Source: DASQZK01 sp963763215 (GTDB lineage: Bacteria; Bacteroidota; Bacteroidia; Bacteroidales; GCA-2748055). Taken from it: DNA of 64,000 nt. Where the stretch lies: the NCBI GenBank assembly GCA_963763215.1, contig CAVXNX010000023.1, positions 248,001-312,000 of the forward strand, in the 5' to 3' direction. Below, piece by piece: positions 1-9,200 of the stretch (its first letter is position 1; the number at the start of each line of letters is the position of its first letter). Both the position numbers and the translations under genes were made by a program. Below the pieces are notes generated by a model. It was not told the DNA's origin. It saw nothing but the letters and a program-made list of their open reading frames with translations, and did no database searches.

Positions 1-1322
1 TCGCCCTCTCCCCACCAGTTACCCCATGAGGAAGGTACGTTGCTGGGATTGTTGAGGAAGGCCGCCGTGCCAACGAGGCGCCCCTGGCCGCGTGCCGAAA
101 GGTAAGGGATATCCGACACGGTATTTGCGGGGTCGTTGACGTTTGAAGCAGTCAGACCGTTGTCCATGAGCCACCGGGCCATAAAATACATGGTCTTCCC
201 CTTTGCCCATTTAATTTTATGGGTTTGGATGTCTGCCCGGACCGTGATGTCTCCGGCCGAAAAATTCTCTATTTCAAATGTTGCGTTTGTTTTGAACGGC
301 ATCCTGAACCTGCAGACGAGGGTGCTGTCGCTTTCCACCGAAAAGGGGAGAGAACGGAAGGGATTCAGGCCGGGTGCAGAGCCGAAGAAATCTCCCAGGG
401 GAGCCTGTACCTGGGGAACAGAGGAACTGTCGAAACGGACGGTGAATATGTTCTTTCTCAGCGCCTGTTCCGGGTCAGTGGCGCTGATCCTGACTGACAG
501 AAAATCGACTTGCATCATCCCCTTCAGGCTGAACAGGGTTTTTTGGGCTCCCGGAGCAATGGTTATCTCTGAATTCAGTGCCTGGCCAACCACAGGCCGG
601 GGTAATTTATCCGGATTTTCGAAAATGGCTTTGATCTCCTGCAATTTTGGGGCGAACCGGGCGATATCGCCGGGCTGGAATGAAATGACCGGAGTGCCGG
701 GGTGATAAAGCCGGATGCCGACGTGGTAGAAGTGGGGCTTGCTGAGATCCCCGGTCCATTCCATCCTGCATCCGGAGGTAAAAGGTATGGGGAAGTAGGA
801 GGCGTCAAACATCCGGAGAAAGCCTGTATGGCAGGTGTCGGCATTTGTCTGTGCAAGCGCGGCGCAGGTATTGTAAAAAAAATTCTCTGCATCACCTTCA
901 TAAACCGGCGTGGCTGCATGATCCAGGAAAAGCCGGATCCTGCCGTTTATTCCTGCGGTCCATAACCGGAGTATGGCTCCGGGGCCTTCCACCTCGCAGA
1001 TGAGATATACCCCGATACCCTGGGCATCGGGAGGAGAGAGCACTTTTTCAAATCCGGCCACCGGTTCATTTCCGAACCCGTCTTCATTGGCAAACCAGCC
1101 GGGTGAGCCCGGGCTTTTGCTTCTCCGGTCGTAGGATGAAAACTGTACCGTCCGGTATGCATGGCCTTCAAGAAGGGTCAGCCTGTCCAGGCTGGTCATC
1201 TCATCCAGCAGGCTTCCTGTTGTCACGGTTCCGGTGTGCCTGGCACAGCCGCCTGCCATGAGCCAGACAGCCAGGAGCAAAGTTTTAGTTTGCAGGGAGT
1301 TAAATTTCTTCAAATTATGCAT
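1..1322 (-). CDS. GH172 (DUF2961) lipoprotein, C-terminus outside window
   Basis: Probable exo-acting glycoside hydrolase of the DUF2961/GH172 family, whose characterised members act on fructofuranosides and arabinofuranosides. About 440 codons are present and the 3' end lies beyond the left edge. The start at 1322 gives a lipoprotein signal peptide ending in a lipobox (AGGC), so it should be surface- or periplasm-anchored. The N-terminal part parallels the second GH172 protein of this operon (2434-4092): both have a GWFANED segment and an EGPGAILR / DGPGAIVR segment. The gene starts 1 nt after the stop of the amidohydrolase gene, so it is almost certainly co-transcribed and possibly translationally coupled. 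Family assignment rests on the paralog and these motifs; the substrate cannot be read from the sequence. Confidence 0.85.
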   Translation of the reverse strand, partial: MHNLKKFNSLQTKTLLLAVWLMAGGCARHTGTVTTGSLLDEMTSLDRLTLLEGHAYRTVQFSSYDRRSKSPGSPGWFANEDGFGNEPVAGFEKVLSPPDAQGIGVYLICEVEGPGAILRLWTAGINGRIRLFLDHAATPVYEGDAENFFYNTCAALAQTNADTCHTGFLRMFDASYFPIPFTSGCRMEWTGDLSKPHFYHVGIRLYHPGTPVISFQPGDIARFAPKLQEIKAIFENPDKLPRPVVGQALNSEITIAPGAQKTLFSLKGMMQVDFLSVRISATDPEQALRKNIFTVRFDSSSVPQVQAPLGDFFGSAPGLNPFRSLPFSVESDSTLVCRFRMPFKTNATFEIENFSAGDITVRADIQTHKIKWAKGKTMYFMARWLMDNGLTASNVNDPANTVSDIPYLSARGQGRLVGTAAFLNNPSNVPSSWGNWWGEG

Positions 1323-1323
1323 T

Positions 1324-2430
1324 TCAGTTTTCAGGGTATTTACCGGTATTCTGCACGAAAAAACGTTCGGCATTCTTATAGTAGATTTTATTGATCACTT
1401 CTTTTGGCAGCTGAAGGCCCTTCATGTTGGTTACGGAATCTGTGGCCAGGAATATCCATTGAGCCATCCATCCTCTGCGAAGATTTTCAGTGGTCTTCAC
1501 ATATTCTTCACCGGGGAAATCATAAACTTCGTCATCCGTTCCGTACAGGATCCTGTCCTGGTAACGGATCATAAAATCCCGGACTTTTTCACGATCTTTT
1601 CCCGACTGGTATTGGAGATGGAACATCCTTGCAGCGAGGTCGACCTTCAGATTAGGGAAACTGTCGAGGCGACGTGACAATTCATCCACGCTCCATTCCA
1701 GGCTTGCCAGGTGGGCACCGGTAAAGTCAAGACCCGGATGCTTTCTGAGCACGTTATCCCTCGCCCTGATCTGATCATCATAGCCGGGCACCTCAGTATG
1801 CAGGAACATGTAGTACTCCGGGTGGTTCGTATAATATACCACATCTGAAGGGTCGGTCATTTCTTCTTTGGGAAGCCAGCAGTCCTTCGGCTCTCCGAGA
1901 TGTCCCATAACGGGAATGTGGTTCTTCTCAAGATAATCAAAGACAGGATCGAACGCTGGATCGTCGATCATGACATAATTCCCGTGCGTGTCCCTGAGGG
2001 TCATCCCAATGTTCTTCCAGATCTTTATGCCGGATGCACCCGCCTGCATGCACTGCCTGATGCGGTCGATCGTCCTTTCTGCAAATCCCGGGTAATTGAA
2101 ACTGTCTGACGAAAAAGTGCCGAAGAAGGCAAAGTCGCCGGGAAAGGCATTGTGGATGGAGCACGAGACGGCAAATTGCCGGTCGATCGTATTTTCCCAG
2201 TCCCAGTTGGGGGAGAGGAGCCTGAAATTCTGGGAGATCGCGAATTCCATGTATCTTTTATTCATGGTCAGGTAGTGGAAATGGACATCGATTTTCGGGA
2301 CGTTATCAAAATCCGCGGCGGTATAATATGCCGGGCGTTTTTGGCAGGAATGCAATGCCGGAAAGCACAGTATCAGACCCAGGGCCCTGAGGATTCTTGT
2401 GATGTTCATCATTAGGGGTTTCATTTCCAT
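1324..2430 (-). CDS. Amidohydrolase-family (PF04909-like) lipoprotein
   Basis: Predicted metal-dependent amidohydrolase, 368 aa, with a lipobox at about residue 29 (HSC). The metal-binding HxH pair is H50-F-H52 on the first strand (KIDVHFHYL). Later come GIKIWK, GHLGEP, TGAHLAS and GTDDEV, which supply the expected further His residues and the terminal Asp of the TIM-barrel fold. It sits between two GH172 genes, 3 nt after one and 1 nt before the other, which ties it to the same catabolic operon. Family members include decarboxylases, lactonases and hydrolases; a lactonase or dehydratase-like role on a sugar product is conceivable but is only inference. Confidence 0.85.
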   Translation of the reverse strand: MEMKPLMMNITRILRALGLILCFPALHSCQKRPAYYTAADFDNVPKIDVHFHYLTMNKRYMEFAISQNFRLLSPNWDWENTIDRQFAVSCSIHNAFPGDFAFFGTFSSDSFNYPGFAERTIDRIRQCMQAGASGIKIWKNIGMTLRDTHGNYVMIDDPAFDPVFDYLEKNHIPVMGHLGEPKDCWLPKEEMTDPSDVVYYTNHPEYYMFLHTEVPGYDDQIRARDNVLRKHPGLDFTGAHLASLEWSVDELSRRLDSFPNLKVDLAARMFHLQYQSGKDREKVRDFMIRYQDRILYGTDDEVYDFPGEEYVKTTENLRRGWMAQWIFLATDSVTNMKGLQLPKEVINKIYYKNAERFFVQNTGKYPEN

Positions 2431-2433
2431 GCC

Positions 2434-4092
2434 TTATTTTTCAAAGTCCCGGGATGACCTGGCCACAGGTCGCCGCACCTCCTCCGCGTCCCACCGGATA
2501 TTCATTTTATAGGGCAACTGAACGTAAAAGTATGAGGTGAGGCTGATGTCAATACGCGTGTCGGCCCAGTGCCAGAGTTCGATATTTGCGCTGATGGAGC
2601 GGGTAAACGGAATGGCGTCGAGCGAACGGTGGCGCATGTCAACGGTCAGTCCCCCGTCATTGGTATTCCCCTCGTTACCGTCCCCAACGGGCTGCGAGAT
2701 AAACGGATGGGAAAAAGGTTCCGGCCGGCCGAAGGCATATCCGTAGTAGTCTTCCGAGCCTGTTCCGAAACTTGACGGAAAAGATTCGCCATCAACCGTT
2801 ATCTTCTCATCACCCTCACCCCACCACTGGTATGAGGTATTGAACAGGCATACCTGGTCGCCGACGTACACTCCTTTTCCTTCGATATCAATAAAGTTCA
2901 TGTTGAGGTAAGGTTCCCCGTCACGTCGCGTATTGACATGAAAATACGGATGCCATGCTGCACCGAAATACATGCTGTTTGATTTCCAATTATAGCTTGT
3001 AAGTCCTGCCCTGCCGGTGACCGTAACGGGTTCCGTACCGAAATTGATGAATGTCAGCCGGCATTTTTCCCGGAAGGGCATGAGCCATTCCGACTCCATC
3101 AGCCCGTCAGCATGGGTTTGATTCATACGGGTCTTGTGTGGGTGCATCATATATCCTGTTCCGAAGAAATCCCCGGCGGGAATGCGGATGGTCTCCACGC
3201 CGTCGAAGGTGGCTGACAGAACGGTCGAACGCAAAGCCTGGCAGCTGTCGAAGGCTGAAATACTGAGACTTAAATAACTCACTGCCCGGCCAGAGGTGTC
3301 AAAGCGGACTGACACAGAGTCGCCGGGCAGGATCACGTCGCTGAATGATTTTGGTTCCTCCGGCTCTTCCGGGTCTGCGCATAAAATCCGGTTTGCTTCT
3401 TCTATGCGTGATTTTGATCTCTGTAAGGCCGGTAAAGAAAAACTTCTGAGTCCTGGTTCGCCTTCATACTCCCTGTATCCGATATTATAAAAAACATCGG
3501 GAAAGTAATTCCCTTCTTCGTTCAGGTTGAGGGTATCACATTCATAGGTTATCTTGCAGTGCCTGGCAAACGGAATAGGGAGATAGAGGTTATGGTCAAG
3601 GTCCCGACCTTTTTCCTTAATTATCACCCCTTTATGTACCGAAATGGCCAGGGGAGGCCCGGCGAGCATATTCCCGCTCAGCAACTCATATGGCTTCCCG
3701 CTCAACACGGGGTCCGTGTCATTGTCAAGGTACACCCGGATGATGCCGTCACCGGCGATATAAAATGTCATCCACCACCTTACGATGGCTCCCGGGCCGT
3801 CAGCGTCAAACATAACGAATTCACGGCGCCCGTCATTCTGTTCCACCCTGATAAAGTGGGACATGTCTTCATTTGCGAACCACCCTTTTTCGCCTGTGGA
3901 AACCGACAGGGGGTTATGACTGCTGAACTGTCTATGTTTGAACAATGGCTCAGGAAAATACGTGAGGTTCTCCCTGGAAGTCATATCGAGGATCAGGGAA
4001 TCGAGACTTACTGTCCTGCCACAGCTGCCGCAAAGTAGTAAACACAGAATGGCGATCCAGCCGGGTACTGCAGATATTTTTCCGGGTTTCAT
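2434..4092 (-). CDS. GH172 (DUF2961) lipoprotein
   Basis: Complete 552-aa DUF2961/GH172 protein with a lipoprotein signal (LLCGSCGRT). Family hallmarks include the N-terminal GWFANEDMSHF segment, the MFDADGPGAIVRWWMTF strand region, ESEWLMPF near residue 330 and the glycine-rich GTGSEDYYGYAFG segment near 440. GH172 enzymes cleave or rearrange fructofuranose and arabinofuranose linkages. It is the first enzyme gene after susD (39-nt gap). Having two family members in one operon suggests division of labour on related linkages rather than simple redundancy. Family assignment is firm, substrate unknown. Confidence 0.9.
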   Translation of the reverse strand: MKPGKISAVPGWIAILCLLLCGSCGRTVSLDSLILDMTSRENLTYFPEPLFKHRQFSSHNPLSVSTGEKGWFANEDMSHFIRVEQNDGRREFVMFDADGPGAIVRWWMTFYIAGDGIIRVYLDNDTDPVLSGKPYELLSGNMLAGPPLAISVHKGVIIKEKGRDLDHNLYLPIPFARHCKITYECDTLNLNEEGNYFPDVFYNIGYREYEGEPGLRSFSLPALQRSKSRIEEANRILCADPEEPEEPKSFSDVILPGDSVSVRFDTSGRAVSYLSLSISAFDSCQALRSTVLSATFDGVETIRIPAGDFFGTGYMMHPHKTRMNQTHADGLMESEWLMPFREKCRLTFINFGTEPVTVTGRAGLTSYNWKSNSMYFGAAWHPYFHVNTRRDGEPYLNMNFIDIEGKGVYVGDQVCLFNTSYQWWGEGDEKITVDGESFPSSFGTGSEDYYGYAFGRPEPFSHPFISQPVGDGNEGNTNDGGLTVDMRHRSLDAIPFTRSISANIELWHWADTRIDISLTSYFYVQLPYKMNIRWDAEEVRRPVARSSRDFEK

Positions 4093-4131
4093 TGAGTGTA
4101 GTTTAGCTGGTCTTCGTATTTTATCGGGCGT

Positions 4132-5886
4132 CTACCACCCCGGATTCTGGACAAGGTTCTGGTTCAGCGTGAGTTCATCGCTAGGTATGGGTGAAAGGTA
4201 ATCACGCCCCGGATCAAAACCGAATCCATCGGGCAGTATGACCTGGTACGGATCGATAAATCCGCCGGCGTCTACGAAGATATTTTCGCCGATGACGATA
4301 CTGGGCTTGTTGTCAAAATTATAGTAAGTACCTTCCAGGTTCGAGCCGACATATTTGATGCCTTTGGGTCGTTGGTTTACGATCAGGCGAGCCGCTCCCC
4401 AACGGGCAAGATCGTCCCACCGGTTGGATTCAAACGACAGTTCGATCCGGCGTTCACGTCGTATTTCATTCATGAGGGGGCTTAGCTCCGGGAAGTCCCA
4501 CTCGGGATCCGTCGTGATACCGGCCATAGCCAGGTGGATCATTCCCACACGGTCGCGTATGGCATTGACGGTAAGATCCAGGTCCGTCTGAGTGATCGTT
4601 CCGAGATCTGCTTTTGCCTCGGCATAGATCAGCAGCGCTTCGGTGTACCTGAAAATGATGGATGCCATGTTCCCGCCCGCCCCGGTCTGCTGGGTATAAT
4701 CCGGGTTGACTCCCTTATAAAGGCAATACCCGGTCGTTGCACGAAACTGGCCAACCCCGTCGAGGGAAGGTTTGGAATATTTCTGCATTTCTGCACCCGG
4801 CGGTGGATTGATGGTTTGATCGTCTCCCGGCAGAAAGACGGATTGTGCCAACCGTGGATCGCGGTTTTGGGCTTCCAGGGAAATGGAATCATACCCCAAG
4901 AACAGAGGGCTCACCGATACCGGCTTACCATCGGTGCACAGGAATTCATCCATGAAACTTTTTGAAATGCCGATGTCGCCTGCGGCAAAGGGCAGGTATT
5001 GTCCAAGGTAGTGCGTGATGCCGAGACCGACATCATATTTTCTCCACATCAGGACTTCCGGATTTCCGGTGTAGTCGAGTTGGTTGAAAAGTGACCAGTA
5101 TTCCTGGCCGGCAGGTCCTTTATACAGATGACACGTACCCATCTGCATCAGACGGGAGGAGGCATCGGCAGCCATCTGGATAAAACGTGTTCCGTTTTCT
5201 CCCTCGACGCCGAAAGGCGTTCCCTGGTGATATTTTTCCCAGGTACCCTCGTAGAGACAGACTCTTGCCTTCAATAGCAGGGCCGTTTCCTTATTGACCC
5301 GGAAAGGTTCGGATTTACTCATCGGGTTCAGGTTGTCGATGGCGAAATCAAGGCATGCCACGATGGAGTCGGCAACCTGCTGCCTGCTGTCCCGGGGATT
5401 GAATAATTGGGGCGAGTTGGTGCTGAGGGTCGTGTTGAACCAGGGCACGCCGCCAAACGTCTTCAATTTGTCGAAGTAAAGAAAAGCCTTGAAGAATTTT
5501 ACCTCGGCAACATATATCCTGCAATTCAGGGTATCCTGAATGTTCTCGTAACAATGGTCCAGGAAATAGTTCGCCTGGCGGATGTCGCTCCAGTCCCAAC
5601 CCTCACCCGTTGAGGGAATGGTACGTATGCCTGAAAGGCGCTTATCAGGAATGGCCGGGACGAGGTTGTCGCTGTTCTGGTCGGACCAGAACGTTCCGCC
5701 GCCGTAACCTCCATGGGAAGGAAGAAGGGCATAAAACCTGTTTGCATACAGTTTCAGGTCGTTGGCATTAAGAAAATAATCCTGCGGGGATAACTCGTCC
5801 AGAGGGTATCTTTCCAGAAAATCCTTTGAACAGGATACACTCAATAATAGTCCGCAGATAAAGGGTAAAACTGAATATTTTTTCAT
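4132..5886 (-). CDS. SusD/RagB family glycan-binding lipoprotein
   Basis: Outer-membrane surface lipoprotein that captures a nutrient, usually an oligosaccharide, and acts as the lid of the partner SusC channel. It is 584 aa, with a signal peptide and lipobox (SVSCSKDFLE). The N-terminal SusD-like region includes RYPLDELSPQDYF. The C-terminal RagB region shows the usual EALLIYAEAKADLG and NEIRRERRIELSFE segments and ends in the typical SPIPSDELTLNQNLVQNPGW tail. It lies 19 nt downstream of susC in the same direction, the standard SusCD arrangement. Confidence 0.97.
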   Translation of the reverse strand: MKKYSVLPFICGLLLSVSCSKDFLERYPLDELSPQDYFLNANDLKLYANRFYALLPSHGGYGGGTFWSDQNSDNLVPAIPDKRLSGIRTIPSTGEGWDWSDIRQANYFLDHCYENIQDTLNCRIYVAEVKFFKAFLYFDKLKTFGGVPWFNTTLSTNSPQLFNPRDSRQQVADSIVACLDFAIDNLNPMSKSEPFRVNKETALLLKARVCLYEGTWEKYHQGTPFGVEGENGTRFIQMAADASSRLMQMGTCHLYKGPAGQEYWSLFNQLDYTGNPEVLMWRKYDVGLGITHYLGQYLPFAAGDIGISKSFMDEFLCTDGKPVSVSPLFLGYDSISLEAQNRDPRLAQSVFLPGDDQTINPPPGAEMQKYSKPSLDGVGQFRATTGYCLYKGVNPDYTQQTGAGGNMASIIFRYTEALLIYAEAKADLGTITQTDLDLTVNAIRDRVGMIHLAMAGITTDPEWDFPELSPLMNEIRRERRIELSFESNRWDDLARWGAARLIVNQRPKGIKYVGSNLEGTYYNFDNKPSIVIGENIFVDAGGFIDPYQVILPDGFGFDPGRDYLSPIPSDELTLNQNLVQNPGW

Positions 5887-5905
5887 GTTGGTCAGGATTT
5901 TAACT

Positions 5906-8900
5906 TTAAAATTTTACACTCACGCCGGCGGAAAGAACTTTCTGCAAGGGGTACAGGGTACCGCTGCCGTAATTTCCACCGGTCGCTTCCGGATCGAAGA
6001 TGGTAATGAGTTTCGTAAAGGTCAGGAGGTTTTCACCGGAGACATATACCCTGAAATTTTTGATATGGACCTTCTCTGTTAAAGCCACAGGGATGGTATA
6101 CCCAAGCTGTACGGATTTCAGACGGAGATAGGCGCCATTCTGAAGATAGCGCGTTTGTACCTGGTGGTTCTTCGAAGCTTTTTCGAAGTATGGACGTGGC
6201 CAGTAAGCATCGGTGTTCTCCTCCGTCCAGTAGTCGGCATGTTCCTGAAGTCCGATGTTCCACCATTTATTACCTACCGTTCCCCAAAAGAGTGAACCGT
6301 CGAGGGCGAGATCACGTTTCCCGATGCCCTGCCAGATCATGTTAAAATCCAGTCCTTTCCACGATGAGCCAAGGATCAGACTCATGGCATAGCGTGGGGT
6401 TGAGTTCCCGATGATGGACAGGTCGCCGTGGTCATTGACCGTGTTTTTGCCCTTATCGATTTTACCGTCATGATTCAGATCCGCATAGTTGACATCGCCG
6501 GCCCTCCAGAGCTCCTGTGAAAGGTAAGACTGGTCGTGCGAGGGATCCTGAGCCTGGGCATCCGATTCAAACAGCCCGGTGGTGGTGTAGCCCCATATCT
6601 CGCCAAGTTCGGCGCCTTCATAGAAGGCACTGCTCAGCAATTTCTGCGGGTTGTAATAACTGGTGATGGTCGACCGGGCATCCGACAGCATAAATTTGGC
6701 TGAATAGGCGAACTGCCTGATATTATCCCTCCATTCAGCGACAAATTCAAACCCTTTTGTTCTGAGTGCGGCATTGTTTGATTTGGGTACTGCGGTTCCC
6801 AGAACAGTCGGGTATGACTCGGCCGGACCGAGCATATCGAAGGTGTTGCGGATGAAATAGTCAAACGAAAAGTTCAGCCTGTTTTTCAAAAATCCGGCAT
6901 CGATTCCGATATTGGAAGTTTTGACCTTTTCCCAGGTAATCCCCGGACTGATCAGGCCGGCCATTCCGACATAGTTTGGAAGTTCGTCGCCCATGATGTA
7001 GCTGAGGTTTGTATAGATGGGAAGACGCTCTACGTAGAGATAATTTTCCACATCCTGGTTTCCCAGGGAGCCATAGGAACCCCTGACTTTAAACAGGTTG
7101 AAGACCCCTGAAACAGGTTCCCAGAATGACTCCTTCGATAAGATCCAGGCTGCTGAAGCGGACGGGAAGAGACCCCACCGGTAATCGGTAGGGAATTTCG
7201 AAGAACCATCATATCTTGCAGAAAATTCCAGGAGATAGGTTTCTTTCAGGCTGTAGTTCAATCGTCCGAAGAAGCTGCGCGTCGATGAATGACCGATCTG
7301 ACCGGTGTTTTCCTCCCTTCCGGTCGCTGTCTGCAACGATGGCACCTCGTCACTGATCAAATCATACCGCTTGGCATCGCTCATATTGTACTTAAGTAAT
7401 TCCTGCTCGAAACCGGCCATGACCGAGAAAGCGTGGTTCCCGAATTTTTTTTCAAATGTTGAATACACATTGGGAGAGTTATAGGTGCTCTCGTAAGAAA
7501 AAGCTTCGAAACTGTTTACCGGCCTGAGCACTGCGGGCAATCCATACGCATCGGTGCCGAAGACTTTGGCCTCGTGGTTCGTGTATCCGGAAGGATTCAT
7601 TTTCCACCTGTAATTGGTATAGATGGTCCAGCCTTTGACAGGTTCGATTTCAAATCCCGGGACAATGGTCAGTTCATTCTGATTTTCATTATACCTTCCG
7701 CCCCGTTCCAGCCAGATCTGAACCGCTTCACCCGACAGGTTGCCATCGGGATAATAGGGGGCATTCGTAGGCCACTGCCTCGACAGGTTATAATAGAATT
7801 CTCCTTTATTGTAACTGGGACGGCTGATGTTCGTCCTGCTGAACTTGCTCATGAAATTGAACCGCACCCAGTCATTTACCTTGGTATTGACCTTGACGTT
7901 TATGGTATTCCTGTAATGACTGTCCTGCCCGAAGACGAGCAAACCCTCCTGGTTAAATGTCGAACCGGAGATGTAGTACTGGGTTCGTTCATTTCCGCCG
8001 CTGATGCTCAGGTTATGCGTACTGTTCGGCACCCATTTTTTATAGGATTCCTTGTACCAGTCGGTATTCGCCCAGCTTCCATTATAACTGAGCCAGTATT
8101 GTTTGTTGAATGGTGCCGGGATGGTCCAGTAGTCTATTTCACCCGATTGGTATTTCTTCATATAGTCGATGATGACCTGCAGGAACAGGGGCTGGTTGCC
8201 GTCATTGACGGACGCCTCATTGAAATATTCCGCCAGGTCCAGGGAGTTCATCGAATGGGGAACGATCGTCGGAGCGGCAAGAGAGTAATTGTTGGAATAG
8301 GTTACGGTCATCCCGTTTGTATTGCCTTTTTTTGTTGTCACCAGGATGACGCCGAAAGCCGCCCTTGCGCCATAAATGGCTGAGGCTGCCGCATCTTTCA
8401 AAACCGAAATGCTCTCAATGTCCTCCGGGTTCAGTTTATAAATATCCTGTTCGATCCCATCAACGAGGACGTATGGCCGACCGCCGTTAATTGAACCGAG
8501 TCCGCGGATGTTCATATTCATAACACCTCCCACTTCACCTCCGTCGTCGCCGACCGTGATATTCAGGTTGGGCGCCAGTCCCTGCAATGCCTGGGTCAGG
8601 TTGGTTACCGGGCGGCTTTCAATCGCTTTTGAGGATATGACATCCACGGAACCGGAAAGATTTACCTTTTTTTGCGTCCCATAGCCGATCACCACCACCT
8701 CATCGATGGTCCGGGGATCTTCCACCATTCTGACGTTGATCACGTTCTGGCCGGCCACAGGAATTTCCTGATCCATGTAACCGACGTAGCTGAAGACCAG
8801 GATCGCGTCGGGGTTGTCAATTCCCAGGGAAAAAGATCCGTCCATGCCGGTGATGGTTCCGGTGATGGTTCCCTTTATGTGAATATTTACCCCCGGCAAA

Positions 8901-9067
8901 CCCGATTCATATTCGGCTGCAGTAACCGTTCCGGTAATTTTCTGTTTCTGGAAGGCATGCGCATCAAGAGGAATATTGGCTTCCAATCCTGCCAGGATGA
9001 ACATGATGATCAGTAATCTAAAACGTTTCAGGAATTGGAAGAGCGTAAAAGGCAGCTTGTTTTCCAT
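5906..9067 (-). CDS. SusC/RagA family TonB-dependent transporter
   Basis: Outer-membrane TonB-dependent importer, 1053 aa. After the signal peptide comes a CarboxypepD_reg-like domain (from KITGTVTAAEYESGLPGVNI, about residues 42-125), then the TonB-box/plug region with TIDEVVVIGYGTQKKVNLSG and the SusC signature around IRGLGSINGGRPYVLVDGIE. A 22-strand barrel should follow, ending in GVSVKF with the terminal Phe expected of an outer-membrane barrel. It heads the operon susC-susD-GH172-amidohydrolase-GH172. A LacI-type operator-like site lies about 90 nt upstream of its start. No frameshift is seen. Confidence 0.98.
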   Translation of the reverse strand: MENKLPFTLFQFLKRFRLLIIMFILAGLEANIPLDAHAFQKQKITGTVTAAEYESGLPGVNIHIKGTITGTITGMDGSFSLGIDNPDAILVFSYVGYMDQEIPVAGQNVINVRMVEDPRTIDEVVVIGYGTQKKVNLSGSVDVISSKAIESRPVTNLTQALQGLAPNLNITVGDDGGEVGGVMNMNIRGLGSINGGRPYVLVDGIEQDIYKLNPEDIESISVLKDAAASAIYGARAAFGVILVTTKKGNTNGMTVTYSNNYSLAAPTIVPHSMNSLDLAEYFNEASVNDGNQPLFLQVIIDYMKKYQSGEIDYWTIPAPFNKQYWLSYNGSWANTDWYKESYKKWVPNSTHNLSISGGNERTQYYISGSTFNQEGLLVFGQDSHYRNTINVKVNTKVNDWVRFNFMSKFSRTNISRPSYNKGEFYYNLSRQWPTNAPYYPDGNLSGEAVQIWLERGGRYNENQNELTIVPGFEIEPVKGWTIYTNYRWKMNPSGYTNHEAKVFGTDAYGLPAVLRPVNSFEAFSYESTYNSPNVYSTFEKKFGNHAFSVMAGFEQELLKYNMSDAKRYDLISDEVPSLQTATGREENTGQIGHSSTRSFFGRLNYSLKETYLLEFSARYDGSSKFPTDYRWGLFPSASAAWILSKESFWEPVSGVFNLFKVRGSYGSLGNQDVENYLYVERLPIYTNLSYIMGDELPNYVGMAGLISPGITWEKVKTSNIGIDAGFLKNRLNFSFDYFIRNTFDMLGPAESYPTVLGTAVPKSNNAALRTKGFEFVAEWRDNIRQFAYSAKFMLSDARSTITSYYNPQKLLSSAFYEGAELGEIWGYTTTGLFESDAQAQDPSHDQSYLSQELWRAGDVNYADLNHDGKIDKGKNTVNDHGDLSIIGNSTPRYAMSLILGSSWKGLDFNMIWQGIGKRDLALDGSLFWGTVGNKWWNIGLQEHADYWTEENTDAYWPRPYFEKASKNHQVQTRYLQNGAYLRLKSVQLGYTIPVALTEKVHIKNFRVYVSGENLLTFTKLITIFDPEATGGNYGSGTLYPLQKVLSAGVSVKF

Positions 9068-9149
9068 AGCATTTATTTTTTTATCAGCTGTTGGGTTTGA
9101 AGATGTTTATGTATTCCACCATAGACGATGGCCACGTGCGGGTTTTAGG

Positions 9150-9161
9150 TGAAACGATTAA
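9150..9161. promoter_or_regulatory. Candidate LacI-family operator upstream of susC
   Basis: TGAAACGATTAA matches 10 of 12 positions of the perfect palindrome TTAAACGTTTAA found in the lacI promoter at 12669-12680. On the minus strand it directly follows a TTTTG that could be a -33 element, the same placement as at the lacI promoter. No good TAnnTTTG box is visible here, so the promoter itself is uncertain. Confidence 0.5.
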
Positions 9162-9200
9162 ACAAAATTTTGTAAGGGCCATCATATTGTAGGATTGAAG